DNA of 64,000 bases from Paucibacter sediminis (GTDB taxonomy: Bacteria > Pseudomonadota > Gammaproteobacteria > Burkholderiales > Burkholderiaceae_C), in assembly GCF_030254645.1 (NCBI RefSeq), contig NZ_CP116346.1:2150001-2214000 (forward strand), given 5' to 3'. Of this stretch, positions 41,070 to 53,131 are shown piece by piece; position 1 is the stretch's first letter; the number at the start of each line of letters is the position of its first letter. The notes under the pieces are model-generated. The model saw only the letters and a program-made list of their open reading frames with translations, was not told the DNA's origin and made no database searches. Made by a program: the position numbers and the translations under genes.

Positions 41070-42589
41070 GTATCGGCACTCCGGGCGGCCGGTGCTGCCA
41101 GCGGCCGCATGAAGCTGATGAAATGCAGCTCATCGCCCTCGGGCATCAATGCGAACGCCAGCTGGACTGGCAGCTCGTGACCGTCCTTGTGCAACGCCCT
41201 CACTTCAACGGCTTGCCACGGCACATGGCGCTGTCGCGTCGCCAGGAAGCGTTCGACACCCAGGCGATGCGCCTGGCGCAGGTCAGGGGGCTGCAGGCGC
41301 TCGAGAGGCTGGTTCAGCAACTCGTCGGGCTGATAGCCCAGCACGGCCTGCACCGCGGGGTTGCAGTGTCGAATGATGCTGTCGCTATCGATGATCAGGA
41401 TGGCGTCGCGACTGGTCTCCCAGATGCCGCGCAGGCGCGCTTCGCTGGTGCGCAGCGCCAGGGTGGCCAGTTGTTGCTCATGCACGTCGGTAATGAAGCC
41501 GGCCAGGTGCATATGGCCGGTCTCGCTGTCGCGGCGCAACTGTGCGCGGGAGCGTACCCAGCGCCAACCCCCGTCCGCCATGCGCACGCGCAGGGTCAGG
41601 TCGCAGGCAGCACCGGTGTCGCGATGGTCTTTGAAGATGGCCAGGGTGCGGTCGCGGTCATGCGGATGGATCAACGCCTGCAAAGCGGCGATATCGCGTG
41701 GCATCGCGCCACTGGCGTGGCCCAGCATGCTTTCCATTCGCTCTGAGACGTAGACGGCACGGCCGCTCTGGTCCCAGTCCCAGAAGCCATCGCCGCCGCC
41801 GGTCACGGCGTTGCGGAAGCGCTCCTCGCTGGCGCGCAGGGCCTCGGCCTGGCGCCGCGTGCGACGTCCGTTGCGATAGACCAGGCTGGCGCTGCCCAGG
41901 CTCAGCAGCACGGCCGCCGCTGCCAGCGCGCTCACGAACACCGTCTTGATGAGGCGCGCGCCTTCGCCCAGCGTGGCCGAGAAACGGACCTCCAGTTTGG
42001 TCAGGCGTGTGTCGATCGCGTCGATGCTGTCCAGCTGGCCGTTCAGGCTGTCGTCGCGTTCGCCACGTTGCACCCGTTCGTGCAGTTGCAGGGCCAGACG
42101 ATTGATCTCATCGATCAGGCGATCGCCCTCGGCCCAGATCCGCAGCGCCTGGCTCATGATCGCCAGCTCGCTGGTCCAGCGATGCAGGCGGACCATGCTG
42201 CCGACGTCGGCCATGTCCGAGCCCCCCGCGGCGAGGTGCCGGCCTGCCTCCGCGTCGTCGTGATGGGGGCGTGCCAGGGTCTCGCGGCTGGCGCGATACG
42301 CCAGGGTGATGCCGACCGAGTCGCGATAGCGCTGCCAGTCCGCATCGGCGCCGCGACGCGCGTAGTCGTGCAGGGAGCGCACCGCCGCCTTTTGCGCCTT
42401 GGTCCAGAGGCTTTCTGCGCCAACATAGGCGCGCGCGCCCGAAAGCAGATCGAAGCCGATGGCGGCCATGGCGGCGAGCGCGAACAGCACTGCGGCGAAG
42501 CCCAGACTCAAGGCGTGCGCGCTCAGCAGCCCCTGCGCGGACCCATGGCGTTTGGCGGCGGGCGTCGAAAAATTCTTTGTCCTGCTCAT
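41066..42589 (-). CDS. Membrane PAS sensor protein lacking any output domain
   Basis: A 507-residue protein. TM1 (ALSLGFAAVLFALAAMAAIG) and TM2 (TVFVSALAAAAVLLSLGSAS, about 212-231) flank a helical periplasmic region. Two PAS/PAC modules follow: FRNAVTGGGDGFWDWDQSGR (about 260-375) and LRGIWETSRDAILIIDSDSI (about 380-495). The protein then stops. No kinase, GGDEF, EAL or methyl-accepting domain is present, and there is no frameshift sign at the 3' end. The stop codon overlaps the ATG of the PAS-GGDEF gene, so it could pass its signal by direct contact. The alternative is an ancestral single protein now split in two. Confidence 0.85.
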   Translation of the reverse strand: MSRTKNFSTPAAKRHGSAQGLLSAHALSLGFAAVLFALAAMAAIGFDLLSGARAYVGAESLWTKAQKAAVRSLHDYARRGADADWQRYRDSVGITLAYRASRETLARPHHDDAEAGRHLAAGGSDMADVGSMVRLHRWTSELAIMSQALRIWAEGDRLIDEINRLALQLHERVQRGERDDSLNGQLDSIDAIDTRLTKLEVRFSATLGEGARLIKTVFVSALAAAAVLLSLGSASLVYRNGRRTRRQAEALRASEERFRNAVTGGGDGFWDWDQSGRAVYVSERMESMLGHASGAMPRDIAALQALIHPHDRDRTLAIFKDHRDTGAACDLTLRVRMADGGWRWVRSRAQLRRDSETGHMHLAGFITDVHEQQLATLALRTSEARLRGIWETSRDAILIIDSDSIIRHCNPAVQAVLGYQPDELLNQPLERLQPPDLRQAHRLGVERFLATRQRHVPWQAVEVRALHKDGHELPVQLAFALMPEGDELHFISFMRPLAAPAARSADT

Positions 42590-45501
42590 GATTGCTCAAG
42601 GGGTTGCAGCAGGTCGGGCAGCTGCTCAACGGGGCCTGGTCGCCTGAACAGATAGCCCTGAAAGGCCTGACAGCCCTGGCTCATAAGAAAGCCCAGCTGT
42701 GCTTCGGTCTCCACGCCCTCGGCGACCACGCCCAGGCCGAGATTGTTGGCCAGGGACAGAATGGTGCGGGCGATGGCCGCGTCATTGCGGTTGAGCAGGA
42801 CATCACGGACGAACGATTTGTCGATCTTGATCTGGTCCAGCGGGAGCTTCTTGAGATAGCTCAGCGAGGAGTAGCCGGTGCCGAAATCATCCAGCGAGAA
42901 CTGCACGCCCAGCCCGCGCAAGGTGTTCATCTTCGCGACCGTGCCGTCCAGGTCGTCGTGCAGCATGCTTTCGGTCAGCTCCAGGCGCAGACGGGTGGCG
43001 TCGGCACCGCTTTCGCGCAGCGCGCGCAGGACCTTGCCGACGAATTCGGCCTCGTGGAACTGGCGCGCGCTGACGTTGACCGCCACGGTCCAGCCACGAC
43101 GCAGCGGATGGTCCGCCCACTCGTGGATCTGCTGGCAGGCCTGCTCCAGCACCCACTGACCGATGGGCAGCACCAGATTGGTCTGTTCGGCCAGGGGGAT
43201 GAAGGCGGCCGGTGGCACCATGCCGCGCTGCGGGTGCTGCCAGCGGATCAATGCTTCGACACCGAGGATGCGCTGCGCGCCGTCGACGACGGGCTGGTAG
43301 TGCAGCAGCAACTCGTCGCGCTCGAGCGCCAGGCGCAGATCGCGCAGCAGCGAGGCGCGTGCGGTGATGTCGGCCTGCAGCGATGGATCGAAGAAGCGCA
43401 GGCAATTGCGGCCATCCGACTTGGCCTTGTAGAGCGCCATATCGGCCTGCTTGAGCAGTTCGTCGGGTTGGTCGTCGAGGCTCCTGAAGAGCACGATGCC
43501 GATGCTGGGCGGGGCGCTGACCTTCTGGCCGTTGAGCAGGTGCGGTTGCGCCAGCGCTTCGCGGACCTTCTCGCCGAGGTCGCCGCAGCGGCTCGTAGCG
43601 ATCTCCAGGTCTGCACCCAGGTCGTCCAGGATGACAACGAATTCGTCCCCACCCAGTCGAGCGACGGTATCGCTTTTGCGCACCGTATGGCACAGGCGCT
43701 CGCCAACCTGCCGCAGCAGTTCATCGCCGACCGCATGGCCCAGCGTGTCGTTGACTTCCTTGAAGTTGTCCAGATCCAGCAGCAGCAGTGCGCCGTGGTG
43801 GCGACTGCGTGCCACGCTCTGGATGGCGTGCTTGAGCCGGTCGCCCATCAGGCGGCGATTGGGCAAACCGGTCAAGGCATCGTGCAAGGCCATGCGCTGG
43901 GCCTCCTGCTCGGCGTTCTTGCGCTCGGTGATATCGGCGCGAATGGCGATGTACTGCACCGGCTTGCCGCTGGTACCCATGAACGGCACGATGGTGGTGT
44001 AAACCCAGTAGAGGCTGCCATCCTTGGCGCGATTGCAGATCTCACCGTTCCAGACCTGCCCGCTGGCAATCGTGTGCCACAGCCCTTCGAAGAAGGTTCT
44101 GGGGTGGTGGCCGGAGTTGATGATGCGATGGGTTTCCCCAATCAGCTCCTGGCGGCTGTATTTCGAGATGCTGCAGAACTTGTCGTTGACCTGGGTGATG
44201 ACGCCGCGGGCGTCGGTGATCGCGACGATGGCATGGGCATCCAGCGCCGCTTTGAGCTCGGCCACCTCGCGCAGCGAGTCCATCAGCTGGAGCTGCGTTC
44301 GCTCGCGCTCGGTGGTGTCCATCACGATGGCCAGCACGCCCTCGATTTGGCCTTCGGGGTCGTACTCCGGCACGAGCCTGGCGAGGCGGTAGCGCTCGTC
44401 GTGACCGTTGTTTCCGGCGTCGACGCGGTAGTCGAACTCGACGCTCTGCCCCTGCAAAGCCTGTTGCAGCTTGGGGCGCACGAGGTTGCGGACCGAGGGC
44501 GTCAGGATCTCGTCGACATGGCGGCCCAGCACCTGCCCGGCCGGCTTGTTCAGATAGCGCAGATGCGTGGTGTTGGCATAGCGGTAGCGCAGCTTGAGGT
44601 CCATGCGCGCGATGGCCAAGGGTAGGTTGTCCATCAAGGTCTGCAACTCGTTGCGGCTGCGGCGCAGCTCCTGCTGCGACAGCTCCAGTCTTTGATAGGG
44701 CTCGCGCAAGCTGGTCAGGAACGTGGCGCGGTAGATGAAGCCATAGGCCATTACCTTGTAGACATGGCCCAGCAGATTGCTGAGGTCGGATGCGGCCTGG
44801 TAGCTGGCCAGCGAGAACTCGCCCAGGCCCATCATCCAGCACGCCACGCCCAGCAAGAGGGTGCGTCGTTCGGGCTGGCAATGGTGGGTCCACAGCAGCC
44901 AGGCGGCGGCGGCCAGATTGCCCAGACACAGCAAGTACTCGACGGTGGCTTTGAACGGCGTGACGCCTTCGCCCCGCACAAAAGTGGCGGGGAAGAGCTC
45001 CAGGTGGTAGCTGCCCAGATAGCCCAGCACGGCCGCCAGCAGGGTGCCGAGCGCCAGCCATGTCAGGCGATAGCCGCGCAGCGGGATGCGGGCCGCGACC
45101 AGCGCGACGGTCGCCAACTCGATCAGGCGTCCGCTGAGCCAGAAGAAGATGGCCTTGGAGGTGCTGTTCTCGGTCAGCAGCGTCGGCATGCCCTCGTAGG
45201 CCAGGGCATGGATCAGGTCCAGTCCGGCCACCGCGCTGAAGCCGAAGATCAGCAGCTTGTGCGAGGCGCTGAAGGGCGAATGCTCCAGGCTGTGCCAGGC
45301 CACCAGCACCACCATCACCGAGACGATCACGGCGAACAGTTCCAGCAGCAGATGCAGGGTGACCATCTGGGGCGATCCGGCCTCACCCAGCGCGACGCGC
45401 GGCAGCTGCGACACCACGGCCATCACCACGGCCGCGCCGGCGCAGTAGAAGAGCGCGCGCCGGTCCTGGGCCGGGTCGTCGATGTTGCCTGTGTTGCGCA
45501 T
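42586..45501 (-). CDS. MASE3[14 protein letters not shown] c-di-GMP protein
   Basis: A 971-residue protein. The N-terminal 250 residues are a MASE3 membrane sensor of about seven helices (WHSLEHSPFSASHKLLIFGF, then SAVAGLDLIHALAYEGMP). Two PAS modules follow (LMDNLPLAIARMDLKLRYRY; LDAHAIVAITDARGVITQVN). The GGDEF domain has GGDEF at 617-621 with RKSD (I-site). The EAL domain has EAL at 749-751, the Asn in VNVSARQF, the Asp pair in DDFGTGYSSLSYL, Lys in IKIDKSFV and Glu in VAEGVETEAQ. Both catalytic sets look intact, so net activity cannot be predicted. It overlaps the PAS sensor gene by 4 bases and follows the MHYT-EAL gene by 27. Confidence 0.92.
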   Translation of the reverse strand: MRNTGNIDDPAQDRRALFYCAGAAVVMAVVSQLPRVALGEAGSPQMVTLHLLLELFAVIVSVMVVLVAWHSLEHSPFSASHKLLIFGFSAVAGLDLIHALAYEGMPTLLTENSTSKAIFFWLSGRLIELATVALVAARIPLRGYRLTWLALGTLLAAVLGYLGSYHLELFPATFVRGEGVTPFKATVEYLLCLGNLAAAAWLLWTHHCQPERRTLLLGVACWMMGLGEFSLASYQAASDLSNLLGHVYKVMAYGFIYRATFLTSLREPYQRLELSQQELRRSRNELQTLMDNLPLAIARMDLKLRYRYANTTHLRYLNKPAGQVLGRHVDEILTPSVRNLVRPKLQQALQGQSVEFDYRVDAGNNGHDERYRLARLVPEYDPEGQIEGVLAIVMDTTERERTQLQLMDSLREVAELKAALDAHAIVAITDARGVITQVNDKFCSISKYSRQELIGETHRIINSGHHPRTFFEGLWHTIASGQVWNGEICNRAKDGSLYWVYTTIVPFMGTSGKPVQYIAIRADITERKNAEQEAQRMALHDALTGLPNRRLMGDRLKHAIQSVARSRHHGALLLLDLDNFKEVNDTLGHAVGDELLRQVGERLCHTVRKSDTVARLGGDEFVVILDDLGADLEIATSRCGDLGEKVREALAQPHLLNGQKVSAPPSIGIVLFRSLDDQPDELLKQADMALYKAKSDGRNCLRFFDPSLQADITARASLLRDLRLALERDELLLHYQPVVDGAQRILGVEALIRWQHPQRGMVPPAAFIPLAEQTNLVLPIGQWVLEQACQQIHEWADHPLRRGWTVAVNVSARQFHEAEFVGKVLRALRESGADATRLRLELTESMLHDDLDGTVAKMNTLRGLGVQFSLDDFGTGYSSLSYLKKLPLDQIKIDKSFVRDVLLNRNDAAIARTILSLANNLGLGVVAEGVETEAQLGFLMSQGCQAFQGYLFRRPGPVEQLPDLLQPLEQS

Positions 45502-45528
45502 GTCAAGTCTCCTGCCTGGCCGGGCTGC

Positions 45529-47661
45529 CTAGCGGGGGCCGGCCATGGCCATGCTAAGGCCGGCAGGCCGCGAGGGGCGGAAGGCGAGGCGGGACGGATC
45601 CAGCGCGGCCAGCAGATCCTGCGCCGGCATCGGGCGGGCGATCAGAAAGCCCTGCAGTTGCTCAACACCGCAGGCCACCAGGCACTCCCGCTGCTGTTCC
45701 GTTTCCACGCCCTCGGCGACGGTGCGCAAGCCCAGCGAATGCGCCATCTGCAGCGTGGCCTTGACGATGGGGAGGCTGCCGGTCTGCAGCGCCAGCACGA
45801 AGCTGCGATCAATCTTCAGCTCGGTGACCGGCAGCCGGTGTAGGTAGCTCAGGCTGGAGTGACCGGTGCCGAAGTCATCGATGGACAAATCCAGGCCCAG
45901 CTCGCGCAGGCGCAGCAGCTGCGCCTGCGTGTGTTGCGGCCTCAGCATGGCGGCGGATTCGGTGATCTCCAGGCACAGCCAGCGCGGCGCGACGCCATGC
46001 TGGCGCAGCAACTCGGCAATGCTGTCGACCAGATCGGCCTGCTCCAGTTGCTGGGGCGAGAGGTTGATGGACATCTGCAGGTTCAGCCCCATGGCCAGCC
46101 AGCGGGCCTGCTGGTCGATGGCCTCGCGCAATACCCACAGGCCGATCGAGCCCATCAGACCATAGCGCTCCGCCACCGGGATGAAGCTGGCTGGGCTGAT
46201 CCAGCCCTGATCGGCGCGCCGCCAGCGCAGCAGGGCCTCCACGCCCCGTAGCCGGCCGCTGCACGCGTCTACCTTGGGCTGATAGACCAGGCTCAACTCC
46301 CGCCGCTCGATCGCCCGGCGCAGCGCGCCCTGCAGCTCCAGCTCCTCGCGTGCATCGCTGAACATATGGGGCTCAAATGCCAGCCAGTCGGCGCCGGCGC
46401 GGCGCGCGAAGTCGCAGGCGGTCCTCGCCATCGGCACCAGCTGCAGCAGTTCGCCCGTGGAGTCCGTACGGGCCCTGCCGAGGTGGCAGGCGAGCGAGAC
46501 CGAGCGACCGTCGAGCTCGTAGGGCTGCAGCAAGGCCTGGCAGAGTTGTTCGGTCCATGGGGCCAGCGCTTCATCTTCACCCGCATGCCTCAGCAGCAGG
46601 GCAAACTGCTGGTCGCTGCTGCGGAAGAGCGTCGCCCCGTCGGGCATCTGCAGCTCAATGCGCTGCTTGGCCTGGCGCAGCAGCTCATGGGCCAGCTCGT
46701 GGCCCCATGAATCGCAGACTGTCTGGTAGCCCGACATCTCGATCAGCAGCAGGGCGGCTTCGGACTGCTCGGCCTCGACCATCGCAGCCAGCGCGGATTC
46801 GAGCGCTGCGCGGTTGGGCAGGCCGGTCGCGGCGTCTAGGTGGACCAACTGCTCCAGCAACTGGGCGCGTGTCTGCAAGGCATGGTTCTGCTGCTGCAGC
46901 CGGCTGGCGGTGCGGGCGTCGTTGATGCTGAGCCACAGCGCCGCGGCAAGAATCGAGACGATGAAAAGTGCCACCAGGGCGGTCAGCTCACGCCCGGACA
47001 AGGTGCCCTCGGTGCGGCAGATGGTGCCTGGCAGGAAATCCGCTGCGGCCACGCCAACGTAGTGCACCAGGCCCAGCAGCAGACCCAGGGCCACGGCGGC
47101 CTGGGCGCGCCGTCGCAGACCCTGACCGCTCGGCGCCGCGAGCAGCCAGCGCTTCAGGCCGCGCGCGGCAATGCCCAGGCCCAGGGCCAGCAGCACCGAG
47201 AGCAGCACCAGGCCCGCATGCCAGTTCGGGCCGGGGGTCGTGTCGGCTGCCAGGATGCCGGTGTAGTGCATGCCGCCCAGCGCCAGCGCAAAGCCCAGCA
47301 GCCGGGTAGCGTCGAGCGCGCTGGCGGGGCGCCTGGCGCGCCGCAGCGCGCTCAGCAGGGGCGATGCGCCCAGCACCGACAGCAGCAGCGAGGCGAAGGT
47401 CTGCGCGCGGTCGAAGCTCAGGGGCGGGCCGGGTTGCCAGCCCAGCATGCCCAGGAAGTGAAATGCCCAGATGCCGCAACCCAGCACCAGACTGCGGCCG
47501 ATGTGCCAGCGCCTGGCCAGAGCGTCATCGCCGCTCGCCTCGCCGGCCGCCACGTGCGAGCCCATCACGAACACCGTCCACCAGCAGCCGATGGCGATCA
47601 GCAGCGATACCAGCACGACCTGGGGGTCGTGCTCCACGAAAAGAAAACGGTACAAGTCCAT
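45529..47661 (-). CDS. MHYT-sensor EAL phosphodiesterase with degenerate GGDEF
   Basis: A 710-residue protein. The N-terminal seven-helix MHYT domain has three copies of the metal-binding motif, in forms AFHFLGMLG, GGMHYTGI and LVHYVGVAA. The family is proposed to sense O2, CO or NO through copper. A GGDEF-like domain follows with its signature lost (SSDQQF, 348-353), so no cyclase activity is expected. The EAL domain is complete: EAL at 475-477, INLSPQQLEQ, DDFGTGHSSLSYL, LKIDRSFV and TVAEGVETEQQ. This is most likely a c-di-GMP phosphodiesterase, perhaps GTP-modulated. The start at 47661 gives the first helix intact. It lies 13 bases after the Aer-like gene. Confidence 0.92.
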   Translation of the reverse strand: MDLYRFLFVEHDPQVVLVSLLIAIGCWWTVFVMGSHVAAGEASGDDALARRWHIGRSLVLGCGIWAFHFLGMLGWQPGPPLSFDRAQTFASLLLSVLGASPLLSALRRARRPASALDATRLLGFALALGGMHYTGILAADTTPGPNWHAGLVLLSVLLALGLGIAARGLKRWLLAAPSGQGLRRRAQAAVALGLLLGLVHYVGVAAADFLPGTICRTEGTLSGRELTALVALFIVSILAAALWLSINDARTASRLQQQNHALQTRAQLLEQLVHLDAATGLPNRAALESALAAMVEAEQSEAALLLIEMSGYQTVCDSWGHELAHELLRQAKQRIELQMPDGATLFRSSDQQFALLLRHAGEDEALAPWTEQLCQALLQPYELDGRSVSLACHLGRARTDSTGELLQLVPMARTACDFARRAGADWLAFEPHMFSDAREELELQGALRRAIERRELSLVYQPKVDACSGRLRGVEALLRWRRADQGWISPASFIPVAERYGLMGSIGLWVLREAIDQQARWLAMGLNLQMSINLSPQQLEQADLVDSIAELLRQHGVAPRWLCLEITESAAMLRPQHTQAQLLRLRELGLDLSIDDFGTGHSSLSYLHRLPVTELKIDRSFVLALQTGSLPIVKATLQMAHSLGLRTVAEGVETEQQRECLVACGVEQLQGFLIARPMPAQDLLAALDPSRLAFRPSRPAGLSMAMAGPR

Positions 47662-47674
47662 GATGGGCCTCGCG

Positions 47675-49219
47675 TCAGCGGAATACGCCCACCGCCTCGG
47701 CCAGGCGAACGGTCTGCTGGTGCAGGCTTGCCGAGGCTGCCGCGCTCTGTTCCACCAGGGCCGCGTTCTGCTGGGTGATCGAGTCCAGATGGTTGACCGC
47801 ATCGCCCACATGGGCGATGCCGCGGGTCTGCTCATTGGCGGCCGCGCTGATCTCGGCGATCAGATTGGAGACCTTGCGCACCTGGTCGACGATCTCGCCC
47901 ATGGAGCTGCGGGCCTCGCCGACGATCTTGTGTCCGCCATTGACCTTGCTCACGCTGTCGTCGATCAGGCCCTTGATCTCCTTGGCTGCCACCGCGCTGC
48001 GCTGCGCCAGGCTACGCACCTCGCTGGCCACCACCGCGAAGCCGCGTCCATGCTCGCCGGCGCGTGCCGCCTCGACCGCTGCATTCAGGGCCAGGATATT
48101 GGTCTGGAAGGCGATGCTGTCGATCACGCCGATGATGTCGGCGATCTTGCCCGAGCTGGCGCTGATTTCGCTCATGGTGGCCACCACTTCGGAGACCGAT
48201 TGGCCGCCGCGGGCCGCCGCCTCGCTGGCCGCCGCCGAGAGTTGGTTGGCCTGCTGGGCCGAGTTGGCCGTGCCGCTGACGGACTCGGTCATCTGCGTCA
48301 TCGAGGATGAGGTTTGCTGCACGCTGGCAGCCGCCTGTTCGGTGCGGTTGCTGAGGTCGTCGTTGCCCTGAGCAATCTCGGTCACCGCATGCTGCACCGT
48401 GCGCACCTGTTCTGCGACATCGTCGATCAGCCAGCGGAACATCAGGCCCAGTTGGCTCACCGCACGCAAGCTCATGCCGATCTCGTCGACGCGCTCCATA
48501 TGGGCGACGCTCTGGCTTTCACCAGTGGCGACCTTGAGGGCCTGGTTGCGCAGCTGCTCCAGCGGGCTGGCGATCTGGGCTTCCAGGAACCAACTGCCCA
48601 GCAGCGTGGCAAGAGTCATCAGCCCGATCATGGCGCCGGCCTTGCCGGCCGGCAGGTCCAGCAGCAGCGTTGCCAGGCCGCTGGAGCTCAGCAAGGCCAC
48701 GAGCGCCCAGCGTATGCGCCAGCGCACCGACAGCGTCTTGAGCAGCGTGGTCCAGCCCAGCCAGCCCTTGCGCAGCAGCAGGCCCTTGTGCATGCGCAGA
48801 TGCGAAGCGCGGCCTTCGCGCATCTCGCGGTGCAGTTGGTCAGCGGCCTTGATCTCCTCGCGGCTGGCTTTGGTGCGCACCGACATGTAGCCAACCTGCT
48901 GGCCGTTACGTACCACCGGCACGGCGTTGGCGCGCACCCAGTAGTGATCGCCGTTCTTGCGACGGTTCTTGACCAGGGCGGTCCAGGGCTCACCGTTCTT
49001 CAGCGTGGCCCACATGTCGGCAAAGGCCTCGCGCGGCATGTCGGGGTGGCGCACGATGTTGTGCGGCTGGCCCGCCAGCTCTTCGCGGGTGAAGCCGCTG
49101 ACCTCGATGAAGGCGGCGTTCGCGTAGTTGATGTGGCTCTGCGTGTCCGTGGTGGACATCAGCGTCACGTTGTCGGGAAACTCGTACTCTCGCTGGGTAA
49201 CCGGCTGGTTGTTGCGCAT
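47675..49219 (-). CDS. Aer-like PAS methyl-accepting chemotaxis receptor
   Basis: A 514-residue energy-taxis receptor. The N-terminal PAS ([20 protein letters not shown], then [20 protein letters not shown]) matches the FAD-binding Aer type. A short hydrophobic region (about 170-210) tethers it to the membrane and a HAMP follows. The signalling hairpin contains [20 protein letters not shown] and [19 protein letters not shown]. No NWETF-type CheR tether ends the protein. It should report redox state to the CheA complex and hence to flagellar motors. It is the first gene of the six-gene array, so motility and c-di-GMP outputs share a promoter. Confidence 0.93.
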   Translation of the reverse strand: MRNNQPVTQREYEFPDNVTLMSTTDTQSHINYANAAFIEVSGFTREELAGQPHNIVRHPDMPREAFADMWATLKNGEPWTALVKNRRKNGDHYWVRANAVPVVRNGQQVGYMSVRTKASREEIKAADQLHREMREGRASHLRMHKGLLLRKGWLGWTTLLKTLSVRWRIRWALVALLSSSGLATLLLDLPAGKAGAMIGLMTLATLLGSWFLEAQIASPLEQLRNQALKVATGESQSVAHMERVDEIGMSLRAVSQLGLMFRWLIDDVAEQVRTVQHAVTEIAQGNDDLSNRTEQAAASVQQTSSSMTQMTESVSGTANSAQQANQLSAAASEAAARGGQSVSEVVATMSEISASSGKIADIIGVIDSIAFQTNILALNAAVEAARAGEHGRGFAVVASEVRSLAQRSAVAAKEIKGLIDDSVSKVNGGHKIVGEARSSMGEIVDQVRKVSNLIAEISAAANEQTRGIAHVGDAVNHLDSITQQNAALVEQSAAASASLHQQTVRLAEAVGVFR

Positions 49220-49282
49220 CGAGGCTCTCCTGTTGAGTCGGCCATCTGCTGACCGTCGTAGTGCATGTGTTTATTTGAAATA

Positions 49283-49311
49283 AGTGTATAAAATGAACAA
49301 AATGAATGCAA
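49283..49311 (-). promoter_or_regulatory. Sigma-70-like promoter of the Aer/c-di-GMP array
   Basis: On the minus strand TTGCAT (49311-49306) and TACACT (49288-49283) are separated by 17 bases, in the one AT-rich patch of the 185-base gap between the Aer-like and hybrid-kinase genes. A sigma-28-type flagellar promoter was looked for and not seen. The rest of the gap (49312-49388) shows no feature I can support. TACAAC (49389-49394), 10 bases before the kinase ATG, is a weak rightward -10. Confidence 0.4.
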
Positions 49312-49404
49312 GCGGCCTGACTGCGACTGGCGTGCAATAGCGCACAGCCGACGGTTCCTGAGGGCCGTTGCAGCCGCCATGCCTGCCCTACAACGCTGAA
49401 TGCC

Positions 49405-52107
<2,703 letters not shown>

Positions 52108-52120
52108 GCCCGAACCTACG

Positions 52121-52483
52121 ATGACGACCAACACCGACACGCTCTGCGTCGACACAGGACTGCGCCGCTGCTTCGGCAAGGCGAGCTTGTACCGTCAGTT
52201 GCTGCAACGCTATCTGAGCCAGCACGCCACCATGCCTGAGCAGCTGGCGGATATGTATGCGCGTGAGCCGGCGCTGGCGGCGCGCCAAGCGCACAGCCTG
52301 ATCTCGACCGCCGGTAGCCTGGGGGCGCTGGGACTGTGCCAGTTGGCGGCGGCACTTGAGGCCGCCATTGAGCAGGGTCAGATGGAGCGGACGCTCGCGC
52401 TGATGCAGGCGCTGGCACTTGAGCACAATGCACTCTGCGTCGCCGCTGGGCGATATTTGTCCGCGCCTCACGCCTCTCCTTGA
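52121..52483 (+). CDS. Stand-alone Hpt phosphotransfer protein
   Basis: A 120-residue four-helix histidine phosphotransfer protein. The phospho-accepting His is residue 58 in ARQAHSLISTAGSLGALGLC, which follows the Hpt pattern HxL...AxxLGA. The first helix (RRCFGKASLYRQLLQRYLSQ) and the last helices also fit. It lies 13 bases after the hybrid kinase and directly before the HTH-REC gene, so it should carry phosphate between their receivers. The start at 52121 (MTTNTD) is chosen because earlier codons overlap the kinase gene. Confidence 0.85.
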   Translation: MTTNTDTLCVDTGLRRCFGKASLYRQLLQRYLSQHATMPEQLADMYAREPALAARQAHSLISTAGSLGALGLCQLAAALEAAIEQGQMERTLALMQALALEHNALCVAAGRYLSAPHASP

Positions 52484-52488
52484 TACCC

Positions 52489-53115
52489 ATGCCGCGCACC
52501 GCCCCCCAACCCGATTCCACCAGCGCCTTGGCGCTGCCCGCGTCTTATTCGACCGCCGAGGTGGCGAATCGGCTCAGGGTCTCCATCCCTACCGTGCAGC
52601 GCTGGGTGGATCAAGGGCGGCTGAAGGCCTGGAAGACGCCTGGAGGACATCGTCGACTGGACGCGGACAGCGTCGAGCATTTCATTGCCGCTGCTGGCGG
52701 TGCCGAAGCGGCCTTGCCCAAGGGCCTGGCCGGGCAGCCGGCCAAGGTTCTGCTGGTGGAGGACAACCCGAGTGACCGCCTGCTGCTTGGCACTTTGGTC
52801 GAGCAGCTGTGGCCCGCCGCCCGGCTGATCGTCTGCGAAAACGGATTTCAGGGCCTGATGGCGCTGGGGCGGGAAGCTCCCGACGTGGTGCTCAGCGATA
52901 TCGTGATGCCGGAGATGGACGGCATCGAGATGCTGCGCCAGATCAGCCAGTTAGCCGGACCTGCGCCGCGGCTGCTGGTGGCGATCTCGAGTCTGAGCGG
53001 CGCGCAGATTGCGCAGCTGGGTGGCCTGCCACCGAGGGTGTTGCGCGTGAGCAAACCGCTTGAGCCGGAGCTGGCGATGGCGGCGGTGGGCTCGGCGTGG
53101 CAGCAGGCCTGCTGA
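52489..53115 (+). CDS. Response regulator with N-terminal MerR/excisionase-type HTH and C-terminal receiver
   Basis: A 208-residue regulator in reversed order. Residues about 16-62 are a MerR/excisionase-like helix-turn-helix (YSTAEVANRLRVSIPTVQRW, then VDQGRLKAWKTPGGHRRLDA). A linker leads to a receiver from about 85 (KVLLVEDNPSDRLLLGTLV) with phospho-Asp in VVLSDIVMPEMDGIEML, Ser-Ser in AISSLSG and Lys in RVSKPLE. The ATG at 52489 has no Shine-Dalgarno sequence. A TTG at 52480 that overlaps the hpt stop codon is an alternative. As last gene of the phosphorelay operon, it is the likely DNA-binding output. Confidence 0.88.
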   Translation: MPRTAPQPDSTSALALPASYSTAEVANRLRVSIPTVQRWVDQGRLKAWKTPGGHRRLDADSVEHFIAAAGGAEAALPKGLAGQPAKVLLVEDNPSDRLLLGTLVEQLWPAARLIVCENGFQGLMALGREAPDVVLSDIVMPEMDGIEMLRQISQLAGPAPRLLVAISSLSGAQIAQLGGLPPRVLRVSKPLEPELAMAAVGSAWQQAC

Positions 53116-53131
53116 GTGATTTGTGAGCGCG

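Noticed and set aside
49220-49404. Sigma-28 flagellar promoter for the Aer-like receptor gene
   Set aside because: No TAAA-N15-GCCGATAA-like match was seen. A TTGCAT-N17-TACACT pair fits a sigma-70 promoter better.
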